From Shewanella sp. MTB7 (GTDB lineage Bacteria; Pseudomonadota; Gammaproteobacteria; Enterobacterales; Shewanellaceae), in assembly GCF_027571385.1 (NCBI RefSeq), contig NZ_CP085636.1, positions 1,550,001 to 1,614,000 on the forward strand: 64,000 bases of DNA, written 5' to 3'. How positions within the stretch are numbered: position 1 is the first letter of the stretch; each line of letters starts with the position of its first letter. A program made the translations under genes and the position numbers. Positions 48,634-57,227 of this stretch are shown piece by piece. Under the pieces are notes generated by a model that searched no databases, had not been told where the DNA came from, and worked only from the letters and a program-made list of their open reading frames with translations.

Positions 48634-48838
48634 TAGCCAACTCTGTTCAGCCCCTATATTTTATTCCTACCTTTGAACCATAGTGAACAGATGTACTACT
48701 AACAGTCTTATGGCTTAATGTTCATCGTGTTATCAATAGCAAATAAATTATGGATATTGTTCAATGTTATGTTCCAGCTCGTTTAGATAAAAAATAATTT
48801 GCATCTTGAAGCTCCTCTAAAGGAGTGATTAAGTGGGG

Positions 48839-49159
48839 TCAAGAGATAAGACCTGATTTAGCTAGTAGTTGACAAAATTGACGTTTAATAAGCGTTTCAC
48901 TGATATAAATAATCGTAACAGTGTCGTCCTCATAAATATAAGCAACTCTACACGTCAGTTGTTTATCTGCCACAATCTTGTACTCATGAATTCTAAAGCC
49001 ATTAAATCGAAGTGGATTTGCAAATTTAATTTTAGGGCTATTTTGGGTAATGAGGCGAGGCAAACGTTCAGCGATATCTTTGCGAATAGCAGCTTCAGAT
49101 TGACTGTGTTGATTTAAAAAGCTGCGTAAATGGCGGTTATTATCATAGGTGATAAGCAT
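48839..49159 (-). CDS. Small hypothetical protein, possibly RelE-like fold
   Basis: A 106-residue protein beginning MLITYDNNRHLRSFL at ATG 49159, with GAAGAG 7 bases upstream (an upstream ATG would add a hydrophobic stretch without a ribosome binding site). The order helix-helix-strands, with strands around FRIHEYKIVADKQLTCRVAYIYEDDTVTIIYI and a short C-terminal helix, recalls RelE/ParE toxins. No antitoxin gene lies next to it, so this is weak. Family not firmly recognised. Confidence 0.55.
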   Translation of the reverse strand: MLITYDNNRHLRSFLNQHSQSEAAIRKDIAERLPRLITQNSPKIKFANPLRFNGFRIHEYKIVADKQLTCRVAYIYEDDTVTIIYISETLIKRQFCQLLAKSGLIS

Positions 49160-49322
49160 AAGTAAACTCTTCAAAAATGAAATGCCATTAACTATAACGC
49201 TAATCATCTTAAGCATCACGGTGTTTATCAGTATAAGTATTTAACTGATGTAATCAATTGGTTTTAATTGAGAAATAAATAGATTTCGTGAATAACACCG
49301 TAGGCTTAAAGTGAAAAGTTAG

Positions 49323-50264
49323 CTATTCCTCTTTACGCAGCGCACTGGGAGTAAATCCATAGTGACGTTTGAAAGCTGTTCGTAACGTTCTGGCATCGGT
49401 GTAACCAATGCTCTCTGCAATGTAGTCTAAGCTATGGCTGGAGTTTTTAATTAGTTGATAAGCCTTAGCAATTCGCCAACGACTGAGGTAGGCCATGGGG
49501 GAGAGGTTTAGCTCGGCATTAAATTTGCGTTGCAGACTCGCTCGTGACATGCCCACTTCATGACACAGAGTGGCTAAGGTCCAAGGTTTTTGAGGGTGTG
49601 TATGTAGTAGTTGGAGCACTTTAGCCAGTCTTGGGTTACGAAGGGCGGCTAAGAATCCGTGTAGGTGCTGATTCTCATTGATATATCTATGTAGTAGCTG
49701 GAAAAACAACACTTCCGTTAGGCGATCGATAATGACACTTTTTCGGCTGTTTGTACGTTGAATTTCACCATCAATCAGCTGTACAGTTACCCAAATATTG
49801 TTATTGGATTCGATATCAGTGAAATGAAATATAGAAGGTAGGGCGTCTAAAATTGGATGGGATATCGCTTCATCATATTCAACCATGCCGCACATGATAC
49901 GGTTGGTGATCACCCCTTCTTGAAACAGTGGCCTACCTAGCTCACAGGCATCGCCTGCTAGCTGACAAGGTACTAAGTTGCTGCTCGTTTGATCAGCGAT
50001 CCAGTGCATATCCCCCTTAGGCAATATCACTATATCCATAGGCATGATATCGAGCTGAGTTTCACCCGTGCCGATAAAAAAACTGCCATCTAATGCAATA
50101 TGAAATCTAGGTGTAGGCTGCTGAGGAAGAGAGATCCCCCAGGGAGCAGCAAGACTGGAGTGGAAAAAAATACTGCCACGAAACCTTAAAGTTTCGATGA
50201 CATCATCGAGGACGTCAAATGTCGAATTCTGATTTTTGAGCTGTTCAGAGCCTTCTTTGAGCAT
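49323..50264 (-). CDS. AraC family regulator with cupin_6 domain
   Basis: A 313-residue transcription factor. Residues of about 15-190 form a cupin_6 ligand-sensing domain (FFHSSLAAPWGISLPQQPTPRFHIALDGS). The last 100 residues are the AraC double helix-turn-helix (LATLCHEVGMSRASLQRKFN and DYIAESIGYTDARTLRTAFKRHYGFTPS). It is divergent from the cytochrome P460 pair with 74 bases between, so it probably controls them. Effector unknown; cupin_6 AraC proteins often respond to small organic or oxidative compounds. Confidence 0.9.
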   Translation of the reverse strand: MLKEGSEQLKNQNSTFDVLDDVIETLRFRGSIFFHSSLAAPWGISLPQQPTPRFHIALDGSFFIGTGETQLDIMPMDIVILPKGDMHWIADQTSSNLVPCQLAGDACELGRPLFQEGVITNRIMCGMVEYDEAISHPILDALPSIFHFTDIESNNNIWVTVQLIDGEIQRTNSRKSVIIDRLTEVLFFQLLHRYINENQHLHGFLAALRNPRLAKVLQLLHTHPQKPWTLATLCHEVGMSRASLQRKFNAELNLSPMAYLSRWRIAKAYQLIKNSSHSLDYIAESIGYTDARTLRTAFKRHYGFTPSALRKEE

Positions 50265-50298
50265 ATTAGATACCTGAGTTTTTGGTTACTAGTCTATC

Positions 50299-50328
50299 AT
50301 CTTGTTTGTAACTTATTCATAACAAGAT
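50299..50328. promoter_or_regulatory. Inverted repeat in the AraC/P460 divergent promoter
   Basis: ATCTTGTT (50299-50306) and AACAAGAT (50321-50328) are perfect inverse complements 14 bases apart, just before the first P460 gene. Position suits an operator for the divergent AraC protein or an mRNA hairpin near the start codon. Confidence 0.45.
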
Positions 50329-50338
50329 TGGAGTAAAA

Positions 50339-50971
50339 ATGAAAACATTTAAAACGTTACTGGTATTACTGATGACTTGTTTTCCTCTATTTTTTACAAG
50401 TTTAGTGCAGGCCGGACAAGCTTATGAGTTTAAAGATGGTGAACTTAAAAGACCTACGGGTTACCGAGAATGGATCTACGTGGGGACGCCAGTCACGCCA
50501 AATGAAATGAACAATGGTAAGGCGGCTTTTCCCGAACATCATAATGTGTACATCGATCCTAAGAGTTGGGAGCATTGGAAAAAGACCGGTACCTTCAGAG
50601 ACGGAACCATATTAGTTAAGGAGCTTGTGAGTGTTGGTTCTAAGGCGGCGGTGAGCGGACAAGGTTATTTTCAAGGTGAGTACATTGGTTTAGAAGCCAC
50701 GATTAAGAGTAAAGCTGATTTTCCCAATGAACCTGGTAATTGGGCCTATTTTAGCTTCTCGGGTAAGAAACATAAGACATTATCCAAAACAGCAAAAGCT
50801 TTCCCTGCAGCTTCATGTAATGGCTGTCATTTAGTGTCAGCTGCCGATGACTTTGTCTTCACACAATTCTATCCTGTATTAAGTGCGGGCAAAGGTACTG
50901 GAGAACAGGCTACCGGTGGCCACTTAACAAATTTAGAGAATAGCTATGTAGAGCCTAAGGGAGCGAAATAA
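50339..50971 (+). CDS. Cytochrome P460 family protein (first of tandem pair)
   Basis: Secreted monohaem cytochrome of 210 residues. A signal peptide (cleavage after residue 25, VQA) precedes a beta-sheet domain with YREWIYVGTPVTPNEMN and FRDGTILVKEL, typical of cytochrome P460, and a single haem site CNGCH at residues 160-164. In the Nitrosomonas enzyme a lysine is bonded to the haem and hydroxylamine is oxidised; here K94 in the DGTILVKEL strand is one candidate, but its role is not shown. It overlaps the second P460 gene by 1 base (TAATG). Confidence 0.9.
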   Translation: MKTFKTLLVLLMTCFPLFFTSLVQAGQAYEFKDGELKRPTGYREWIYVGTPVTPNEMNNGKAAFPEHHNVYIDPKSWEHWKKTGTFRDGTILVKELVSVGSKAAVSGQGYFQGEYIGLEATIKSKADFPNEPGNWAYFSFSGKKHKTLSKTAKAFPAASCNGCHLVSAADDFVFTQFYPVLSAGKGTGEQATGGHLTNLENSYVEPKGAK

Positions 50972-51522
50972 TGAAGAAGAAGGCTCTTATGTTTGGTGCT
51001 GTAGGGCTCTTGATGATGGGGTTATCCTCAATGTCTATTGCCCAGGGCACATTAGCTCCTAATGTGGATGAAAAAGGTAATATCAGCTTTCCGGCTGATT
51101 ACCATAGCACTATGTTGCATTTAGGCTCATGGTTTGTCCCAACAGGTGGAGCGAGTGGTTTTCATCATGTTTATACCCAAAAAGAGAGCGTTGAGTATTT
51201 TCAACAGCATGGAGTCTTTCCTGATGGTGCCGTATTGGTAAAAGAGTTGCTTGTCTCCAAAGGAGGCGATTACACCACTGGTAATGGGGTACATTCGGCA
51301 ACTGGAGAGTATAAGCAGTGGTTTGTGATGGTTAAAGATAGCCAAAACCGTTTTGTTGATAATCCTTTATGGGGGGAAGGCTGGGGCTGGGCGTTGTTTA
51401 AACCAAATGAGCAAGATAAAAATTTGGCTACAGACTATAAGACGGATTGCTTATCGTGCCACGTTCCTGCCAAAGACACAGATTGGATCTATACCCAGGC
51501 TTACCCCGCCTTAACTCAATGA
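50971..51522 (+). CDS. Cytochrome P460 family protein (second of tandem pair)
   Basis: Secreted monohaem cytochrome of 183 residues, paralogous to the one before it. The signal peptide ends near residue 25 (SIAQG). The P460 fold shows STMLHLGSWFVPTGGASGFHHVYT and FPDGAVLVKELL (K91), and the haem motif CLSCH is also at residues 160-164. Translational coupling to the first gene suggests they act together, perhaps as electron-transfer or enzyme/partner subunits, for example in detoxifying hydroxylamine or nitric oxide. That role is inference. Confidence 0.9.
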   Translation: MKKKALMFGAVGLLMMGLSSMSIAQGTLAPNVDEKGNISFPADYHSTMLHLGSWFVPTGGASGFHHVYTQKESVEYFQQHGVFPDGAVLVKELLVSKGGDYTTGNGVHSATGEYKQWFVMVKDSQNRFVDNPLWGEGWGWALFKPNEQDKNLATDYKTDCLSCHVPAKDTDWIYTQAYPALTQ

Positions 51523-51912
51523 ACAGGCTTGTGTCTTGGTTGAAAATCCCGCTTTGAATCGTTTATGAAGTTGTCTCATAAGTGTAAATAGAGACTTAAA
51601 GGAGAGTTAATGAAGCCGAATTAATGAATATTTAACAGGGTATTCTATATGGGTTATTTATGGCTGCGGGTTGTTTATGCTATTATGCGTCCCTGATCCG
51701 ACCTATTCCGCTGGGTTTGCTGCGAGTTTTGTGTGGTTTTCGCTAATGCAGGTAGGGCGCTTCCTAAGAAAATACACCTAGTACCAGTAGTAAGCCGAGC
51801 TTTAGCATGGACTTTTGGCAAACTTGCTTACGTGCAATAAACTCGACATTCATATTGGAATATTTTATTTAGGTGTCTCATTATTGAAAACAATTACTTA
51901 AGGAAAGCTGAT
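51523..51912. other. Intergenic region between P460 pair and hdeD-like gene
   Basis: A 390-base gap. Around 51670-51690 the bases GGTTGTTTATGCTATTATG look like a weak -10 region (TATTAT). No gene, strong hairpin or repeat is recognised. Confidence 0.35.
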
Positions 51913-52446
51913 ATGAATTCGATATCTGATACCAAAAAACGTGTGTCACGTTGGAGCATGGGTTATGGAATTTTAGTTGTAATATTAGGCATGATAGCAA
52001 TAGCCGCTCCTTATTTTGCCGGATTAAGCGTTAATGCTTTGATTTCGTTTTTGTTAATTTTTGCAGGAATAACTAAAACGGCGTTTGCATTTAAAGCCGA
52101 CTCGTTTGGAAGTGGAACGTTACAGTTTTTATTTGGCGGTTTGACCATCATTTGTGGTGTTGGCTTAATTTTATTTCCAATGTTCGGACTCGCATCGATA
52201 ACACTATTACTGATAAGTTATTTTTTTGTTGATGGATTTTTCACCGTTACCGCTTCTTGGGCAATGAAACCAATGAGTGGCTGGGGCTGGATGCTTATTA
52301 ACGGATTAATAACGATATTTCTAGGTATCATAATTGCGAGCGATTGGCCGATATCTGGTGCATGGGCAATTGGTCTGTTATTGGGAGTGCGGCTTATGAT
52401 GTCAGGATTTGCCATGCTGATGTTGGGACGAGTAAGCGTAGATTAA
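51913..52446 (+). CDS. HdeD family (DUF308) membrane protein
   Basis: A 177-residue inner-membrane protein with six predicted helices in three hairpin-like pairs, as in E. coli HdeD, an acid-resistance membrane protein. Typical features are WSMGYGILVVILGMIAIAAP at the start and the Gly/Trp-rich MSGWGWMLINGLITIFLGIIIASDWPISG near residue 117. AAGGAAAG precedes ATG 51913. Its biochemical action is unknown. It is monocistronic and followed by a strong terminator. Confidence 0.87.
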   Translation: MNSISDTKKRVSRWSMGYGILVVILGMIAIAAPYFAGLSVNALISFLLIFAGITKTAFAFKADSFGSGTLQFLFGGLTIICGVGLILFPMFGLASITLLLISYFFVDGFFTVTASWAMKPMSGWGWMLINGLITIFLGIIIASDWPISGAWAIGLLLGVRLMMSGFAMLMLGRVSVD

Positions 52447-52480
52447 TAACTCATATCACCACTGACAGTAGTTGGAATTT

Positions 52481-52507
52481 AAGGTGGCCATTCAGGCCAC
52501 CTTTTTT
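52481..52507 (+). terminator. Rho-independent terminator
   Basis: AAGGTGGCC (52481-52489) pairs with GGCCACCTT (52495-52503) around a 5-base loop and continues into a T tract, 35 bases after the hdeD-like stop. Confidence 0.9.
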
Positions 52508-52661
52508 GTGTATACAAGCCGATTAAATCTGTAGTAGGTTTGAATCTAGGTTGGCTAATTCGGTTCAATCCACTATAGCTAAAACCTCAATATCGGATTC
52601 ATTACCATCAAGGTCGCAGGCTGGCTTTTCCCGTTAAAATCACGGGAGACTCATCAGTTTA

Positions 52662-52679
52662 TTATACTGATTGGCATAA
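52662..52679. repeat. Solo terminal repeat of the MITE-like element
   Basis: The first 13 bases, TTATACTGATTGG, are identical to the right end of the element at 11280-11549, with a degenerate last few bases (CATAA). No matching left end lies within a few hundred bases, so it appears to be a remnant. A short CCCGT/ACGGG hairpin lies just before it (about 52630-52646). Confidence 0.45.
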
Positions 52680-52805
52680 ATGATCCAGCTTGTTTATTTA
52701 TTTTGTGGTGAGTTAAATAATAAGCAGATATACTCCGCATCTCAGAATTACCCGTCAAATAATGATTAACTATAAGTCTTTGTAAATAAAGTTGTTTGTT
52801 TAAAG

Positions 52806-52839
52806 CGTTGGCTTCGTAAGTCAACGGGGAACTTCTCCC
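52806..52839 (+). promoter_or_regulatory. Structured 5' leader of the ytfL-like gene
   Basis: Two hairpins stand side by side: CGTTGGCTT/AAGTCAACG (52806-52814, 52818-52826; nine pairs with one G-U, 3-base loop) and GGGA/TCCC (52827-52830, 52836-52839). They end 27 bases before the start codon. This could be a cis-acting RNA that controls a metal-related transporter gene, or an attenuator. It does not match a riboswitch class I can name. Confidence 0.4.
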
Positions 52840-52866
52840 AGATAAGTCTATTTCTATAGGTGCTAA

Positions 52867-54207
52867 ATGAGCTTCTTTGATAACGCTATGATTATCTTGT
52901 TCTTAATCGGGACAAGTTGTTTCTTCTCTATGTCGGAAATTGCCTTGGCGGCATCGCGTAAAATTCGCCTTAGACAGATGGTCTGTGATGGCGACAGTCG
53001 AGCCGAAAAAGTACTGCACCTGCAGGCTAACCCCGGTAATTTCTTCACCGTCGTCCAGATTGGTTTAAATGCTGTCGCCATTATGGGCGGTATTGTTGGT
53101 GAATCTGCTTTTACCCCCTATATTCATACATTTCTCACGCCATGGGTGAGTGAACCTTGGTTAGGAAAGTTGAGTTTCTTTCTATCTTTCGCGTTAGTGA
53201 CCAGTTTATTTATCTTGCTGGCAGATCTTATGCCTAAACGCGTGGCGATGGCGGTTCCAGAAAAGGTTGCATTAGTCTTAGTTGGCCCCTTGATGATCAG
53301 CATTACTGTTTTCAAACCGCTAGTTTGGTTTTTTAATAGTTTAGCGAACCAGTTATTTCGCTTATTGCAAATTCAAACCTTACGTAATGATGCGGTAACC
53401 TCAGATGATATCTATGCAGTGATGGACGCAGGGGCTGAAGCCGGCGTCTTAGATAAAGATGAGCAGTTGATGATGGAGAAAGTGTTTGAGATGCAAACCA
53501 TTCCTGTTACTGCCGCGATGACGGCTCGGGAAAGTTTGTCCTATTTTCTGTTACAAGACAGTGAGGAGGAGATTAAACGTAAAATTACAGAGGATCCTCA
53601 TTCGAATTTTTTAGTCTGTGATGGACAACTCGATACAGTCAAAGGCATTGTAAATGCTAAGAAACTGCTTATATGTGTGTTAAACGGTCAGAGTATTAGT
53701 CTGAGAAACAATGAGCTGGTCGAGAGCTGCTTTATTATTCCTGATACCTTGAGTTTGTCTGAGTCGATGGAGTATTTTAAAAATAGTCGTGCCGATTTTG
53801 CTGCAGTGATAAATGAGTACTCCTTGGTTGTGGGGATTGTAACAGCGAAAGATCTTCAAGATGCGGTGATGGGCGCTTGGTCACTGCCGGAATGTGAGGA
53901 GCAGATCATCGCTCGTGATAATAACTCTTGGCTAATGGATGGTGTTACGCCGATAACCGATGTGATGCGTGCGCTAGACATTGATGAGTTCCCTCAGAAT
54001 CATAACTATGAAACCATTGCTGGTTTCATGATGTTTAAACTGAGAAAAATCCCAAAGTGTACCGACTCAGTCAATTTTGCAGGCTTTAAATTTGAAGTCG
54101 TTGACGTGGATGCCTACAAGGTTGATCAGCTGTTGGTAACCCGGCTCGATAATATCAATACGGATGTGGTTGAAGTGAAGTTGGTTCCTGAGCCTCAAAT
54201 TAATTGA
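52867..54207 (+). CDS. ytfL: CNNM/CorC-type membrane protein, YtfL-like
   Basis: A 446-residue protein (E. coli YtfL is about the same length). Order: DUF21/CNNM membrane domain with four helices (about 1-190; MSEIALAASRKIRLRQM, FTVVQIGLNAVAIMGGIVGES), two CBS domains (about 215-340) and a C-terminal CorC_HlyC domain (NHNYETIAGFMMFKLRKIP). 'Hemolysin' labels for this family are historical. Roles in magnesium or cadaverine/cation handling have been proposed. Its mRNA leader is structured and a terminator follows, so it is monocistronic. Confidence 0.87.
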   Translation: MSFFDNAMIILFLIGTSCFFSMSEIALAASRKIRLRQMVCDGDSRAEKVLHLQANPGNFFTVVQIGLNAVAIMGGIVGESAFTPYIHTFLTPWVSEPWLGKLSFFLSFALVTSLFILLADLMPKRVAMAVPEKVALVLVGPLMISITVFKPLVWFFNSLANQLFRLLQIQTLRNDAVTSDDIYAVMDAGAEAGVLDKDEQLMMEKVFEMQTIPVTAAMTARESLSYFLLQDSEEEIKRKITEDPHSNFLVCDGQLDTVKGIVNAKKLLICVLNGQSISLRNNELVESCFIIPDTLSLSESMEYFKNSRADFAAVINEYSLVVGIVTAKDLQDAVMGAWSLPECEEQIIARDNNSWLMDGVTPITDVMRALDIDEFPQNHNYETIAGFMMFKLRKIPKCTDSVNFAGFKFEVVDVDAYKVDQLLVTRLDNINTDVVEVKLVPEPQIN

Positions 54208-54221
54208 GATAAATAAAAAAG

Positions 54222-54245
54222 GTGAAGCATCTGCTTCACTTTTTT
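54222..54245. terminator. Rho-independent terminator between ytfL-like gene and pepA
   Basis: GTGAAGC (54222-54228) pairs with GCTTCAC (54233-54239) around a 4-base loop. T6 follows on the plus strand and A6 precedes, so it can act in both directions. Confidence 0.88.
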
Positions 54246-54383
54246 GTGTCAGGAACACTTATGTAAATTTACCATGGATGGATATAAATTTACTTTGTAT
54301 CTGGCTATAAACGTTCTCTACATTTAAAGGCGTTTCCTTCGCCCTTGGAGGTCAGAACATTTATGTCACAGTTTTACTTATGC

Positions 54384-55892
54384 TTAATCGCCTTGAACTA
54401 CGCCAGCTCGGTTGATTAAGAACTGCGTAAGCAAAGGTACTGGGCGACCAGTAGAGCCTTTATTTGCACCACTGTTCCAAGCCGTACCTGCCACATCTAA
54501 GTGGGCCCAATTGTACTTCTTGGTAAAGCGAGAAAGGAAACACGCTGCTGTAATAGAGCCTGCAGCACGACCACCTAAGTTAGTCATATCGGCAAATGGG
54601 CTCTCTAAATGCTCCTGGTATTCATCCCATAATGGCATACGCCATGCACGGTCACCACTTTGCTCACCGGCATTTAATAGCTCGTGTGCCAGTGGGTTAT
54701 GACCAGAGAATAGACCTGATGCGTGTTTACCCAGTGCAACGACGCAGGCGCCAGTTAGCGTGGCTGTATCGATAACTAATTCAGGGTCGTAGCGCTCAAC
54801 GTAGGTTAATACATCACACAATACCAAGCGACCTTCTGCATCTGTGTTTAACACTTCAACAGTTTGGCCTGACATAGTCGTGAGAATATCACCTGGGCGA
54901 TAAGCGTTACTTGATGGCATGTTTTCACAGCCAGCAAGTATACCAATCACATTGATAGACAGCTTCATTTGACACAATGCCTTCATTGCACCAATCACAC
55001 CGGCAGCTCCACCCATGTCGTATTTCATCTCATCCATGGCTTCGCCAGGCTTAAGTGAAATACCACCAGAGTCAAACGTTAGGCCCTTACCGACGAGTAC
55101 AATTGGTTTCTCAGTGTTGTCGACTGCGCCCTTGTACTCCATGATGGTCATGATGGATTCGTTATCGCTACCACGACCTACGGCTAAGTATGCATTCATG
55201 CCCAATTTAGCCATCTGTTCTTCACCAAGGGTCGTGACCGTTAGTTCTTCACATACTTCGCCAATTTGACGTGCTTGTGAGGCAAGATAGGCAGGGTTAC
55301 AGATATTAGGGGGCATGTTAGCCACGTCGCGGCACAACTTCATACCAGAAGAGACGGCCATACCATGCTCAATTGCGCGATCACCAACGGTTAATTCACG
55401 ACGAGTTGGTACATTGAAAACCATTTTACGCAGGGGACGACGAGTCTCGTCTTTACTGGTTTTCAGTGCATCGAAACTATAAAGGCTGTTCTGTGTAGTC
55501 TCAACTGCTTCACGTACTTTCCAATAAGTATCGCGGCCTTTGACATGTAATTCTGTTAGAAAGCAAACCGCTTCCATAGAGCCTGTTTCATTAAGCGTCT
55601 TAATTGTTTTAGTGATGATCTGCTTGTATTGGCGTTCGTCTAACTCACGCTCTTTACCACAACCGACCAGTAATACACGCTCACTGAGCACGTTAGGCAC
55701 ATGATGCAAGAGAAGCATCTGACCTGGCTTTCCTTCTAAATCACCACGACGAAGTAAGTTACTGATGTAGCCTTCACTTATTTTATCAAGCTGTTCAGCA
55801 ATACCTGATAGACGCCTTGGTTCATAGACGCCAACTACTATACAAGCCGAGCGTTGCTTCTCTGGACTGCCGCTCTTAACGCTAAACTCCAT
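54384..55892 (-). CDS. pepA: Leucyl aminopeptidase (cytosol aminopeptidase)
   Basis: M17 di-zinc aminopeptidase of 502 residues; in E. coli it also binds DNA in Xer recombination and carAB control. Metal and active-site motifs are present: [17 protein letters not shown] (Lys and Asp), YDMGGAAGV and [12 protein letters not shown] (the M17 signature). The C-terminus [17 protein letters not shown] is typical. It is divergent from lptF across 222 bases, the usual arrangement, but holC-valS, often directly downstream, lie about 11.8 kb away. Confidence 0.97.
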   Translation of the reverse strand: MEFSVKSGSPEKQRSACIVVGVYEPRRLSGIAEQLDKISEGYISNLLRRGDLEGKPGQMLLLHHVPNVLSERVLLVGCGKERELDERQYKQIITKTIKTLNETGSMEAVCFLTELHVKGRDTYWKVREAVETTQNSLYSFDALKTSKDETRRPLRKMVFNVPTRRELTVGDRAIEHGMAVSSGMKLCRDVANMPPNICNPAYLASQARQIGEVCEELTVTTLGEEQMAKLGMNAYLAVGRGSDNESIMTIMEYKGAVDNTEKPIVLVGKGLTFDSGGISLKPGEAMDEMKYDMGGAAGVIGAMKALCQMKLSINVIGILAGCENMPSSNAYRPGDILTTMSGQTVEVLNTDAEGRLVLCDVLTYVERYDPELVIDTATLTGACVVALGKHASGLFSGHNPLAHELLNAGEQSGDRAWRMPLWDEYQEHLESPFADMTNLGGRAAGSITAACFLSRFTKKYNWAHLDVAGTAWNSGANKGSTGRPVPLLTQFLINRAGVVQGD

Positions 55893-56114
55893 GAGCTCTC
55901 CTAGATTCTTAAAGACAAATATTATTATTTATTAGATAATGTCTGCTTGTGCCCAAAAGCGGGCCTGAAATTGGTACACCAATAGTTTGTTTTTTAGGTG
56001 TTTCCCTGCCATTTTTAGTTCATGGCTGGTCACAAAACTACCAAAAGTAGACAGTCTACATGAAAGTGTGACTGACACCAGCATAATTATAAGTTTAGAG
56101 ACTGGATCCTGCCT

Positions 56115-57227
56115 GTGATTGTATTTAGATACCTGATTCGTGAAGTTTTTAAGGCACAAATTGCAGTACTTTTCGTGTTATTAGCTATTTTTATTAGCCA
56201 ACATTTTGTTCGTGTACTTGCTAATGCATCGGACGGCGATTTTCCAGCTTCATTAGTGCTAACGCTGTTAGGACTCAACTTACCCTACCTCGCTGTTTTA
56301 GTGCTTCCTTTAAGCCTCTTTCTTGGTATTTTAATGGCTCATGGCCGTATGTATGCCGAAAGCGAGATGGTGGTTTTACACAGTGTAGGGGTCAGTGAGT
56401 GGTACATTACCCGCGTTACATTATTGTTAGCTGTGCTCAATATGCTGATCACGGGTATCCTATCCGTTTACGTTACCCCTTGGGCTGAAGAGAGGCAAAA
56501 TCAGGTATTGGAACATGCCCAATCTGAAGCGGGTTTAGCTGCCATCACCCAAGGCCGTTTTCAGACCAGCCCCAATGGCAGAGCCGTTCTTTTTGTCGAG
56601 CGGATTGGTAGAGATAATCAACTCGATAAAGTCTTTGTTGCCCAGTTACCCGATCCTGATGCTGAATTTGGACAGAGTAATATCGTGCTCGCTCAGGGAG
56701 GTAAGGTCATCGAAGATGCTACGGGCGGTCAACGTTTGCAACTCCATGATGGAGTGCAGTATCAAGTGACACCTAAGCAAGTCGATTTTCAGGTGATCGA
56801 GTTTGGGGGTTATCAAATGCAGATCAAAGAGCAGGAGGTGAATGAGCGTCGTCGCAAGCTCTCTGCACTTCCAATTAAAGAGTTAATGGCGCTAGACAGC
56901 CCTGAGAGTAATGCGGAATTTCATTGGCGTCTGGCTATCCCTATTTCTATCCTCATGTTGACCTTAATTGCAGTGCCTATGTCTCGAGTTAACGTTCGAC
57001 AAGGCAAGTTTGCCAAGATGTTCCCGGCTATTTTACTCTACCTTGGTTATTTTGGCCTGATGATCGCGGGAAGAAAAGCCTTAGAAGATGGAGTGATACC
57101 AGGTTATCTGGGCATGTGGTGGATCCACCTTTCAGTCTTGTTCCTCGGGGTTCTACTACTTGGTAAAGAACGGCCGTCGGGCATTAAGTTAACTGGCTTG
57201 TTTAAGCGTAAGAAGGTGGCAGCATGA
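56115..57227 (+). CDS. lptF: LPS export permease LptF
   Basis: Inner-membrane subunit of the LptB2FG ABC exporter that extracts lipopolysaccharide and passes it to LptC. It has 370 residues with six membrane helices, three before and three after a periplasmic beta-jellyroll. The start is GTG 56115 (MIVFRYLIREVFKAQIAVLFVLL), typical of YjgP. It overlaps lptG by 4 bases (ATGA). Together with lptD at the window start, two ends of the same LPS transport machine are encoded here. Confidence 0.95.
   Translation: MIVFRYLIREVFKAQIAVLFVLLAIFISQHFVRVLANASDGDFPASLVLTLLGLNLPYLAVLVLPLSLFLGILMAHGRMYAESEMVVLHSVGVSEWYITRVTLLLAVLNMLITGILSVYVTPWAEERQNQVLEHAQSEAGLAAITQGRFQTSPNGRAVLFVERIGRDNQLDKVFVAQLPDPDAEFGQSNIVLAQGGKVIEDATGGQRLQLHDGVQYQVTPKQVDFQVIEFGGYQMQIKEQEVNERRRKLSALPIKELMALDSPESNAEFHWRLAIPISILMLTLIAVPMSRVNVRQGKFAKMFPAILLYLGYFGLMIAGRKALEDGVIPGYLGMWWIHLSVLFLGVLLLGKERPSGIKLTGLFKRKKVAA

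Noticed and set aside
52806..52839. yybP-ykoY manganese riboswitch for the leader hairpins
   Set aside because: The conserved loop sequences of that riboswitch are not present, so I list it only as an unnamed structured leader.
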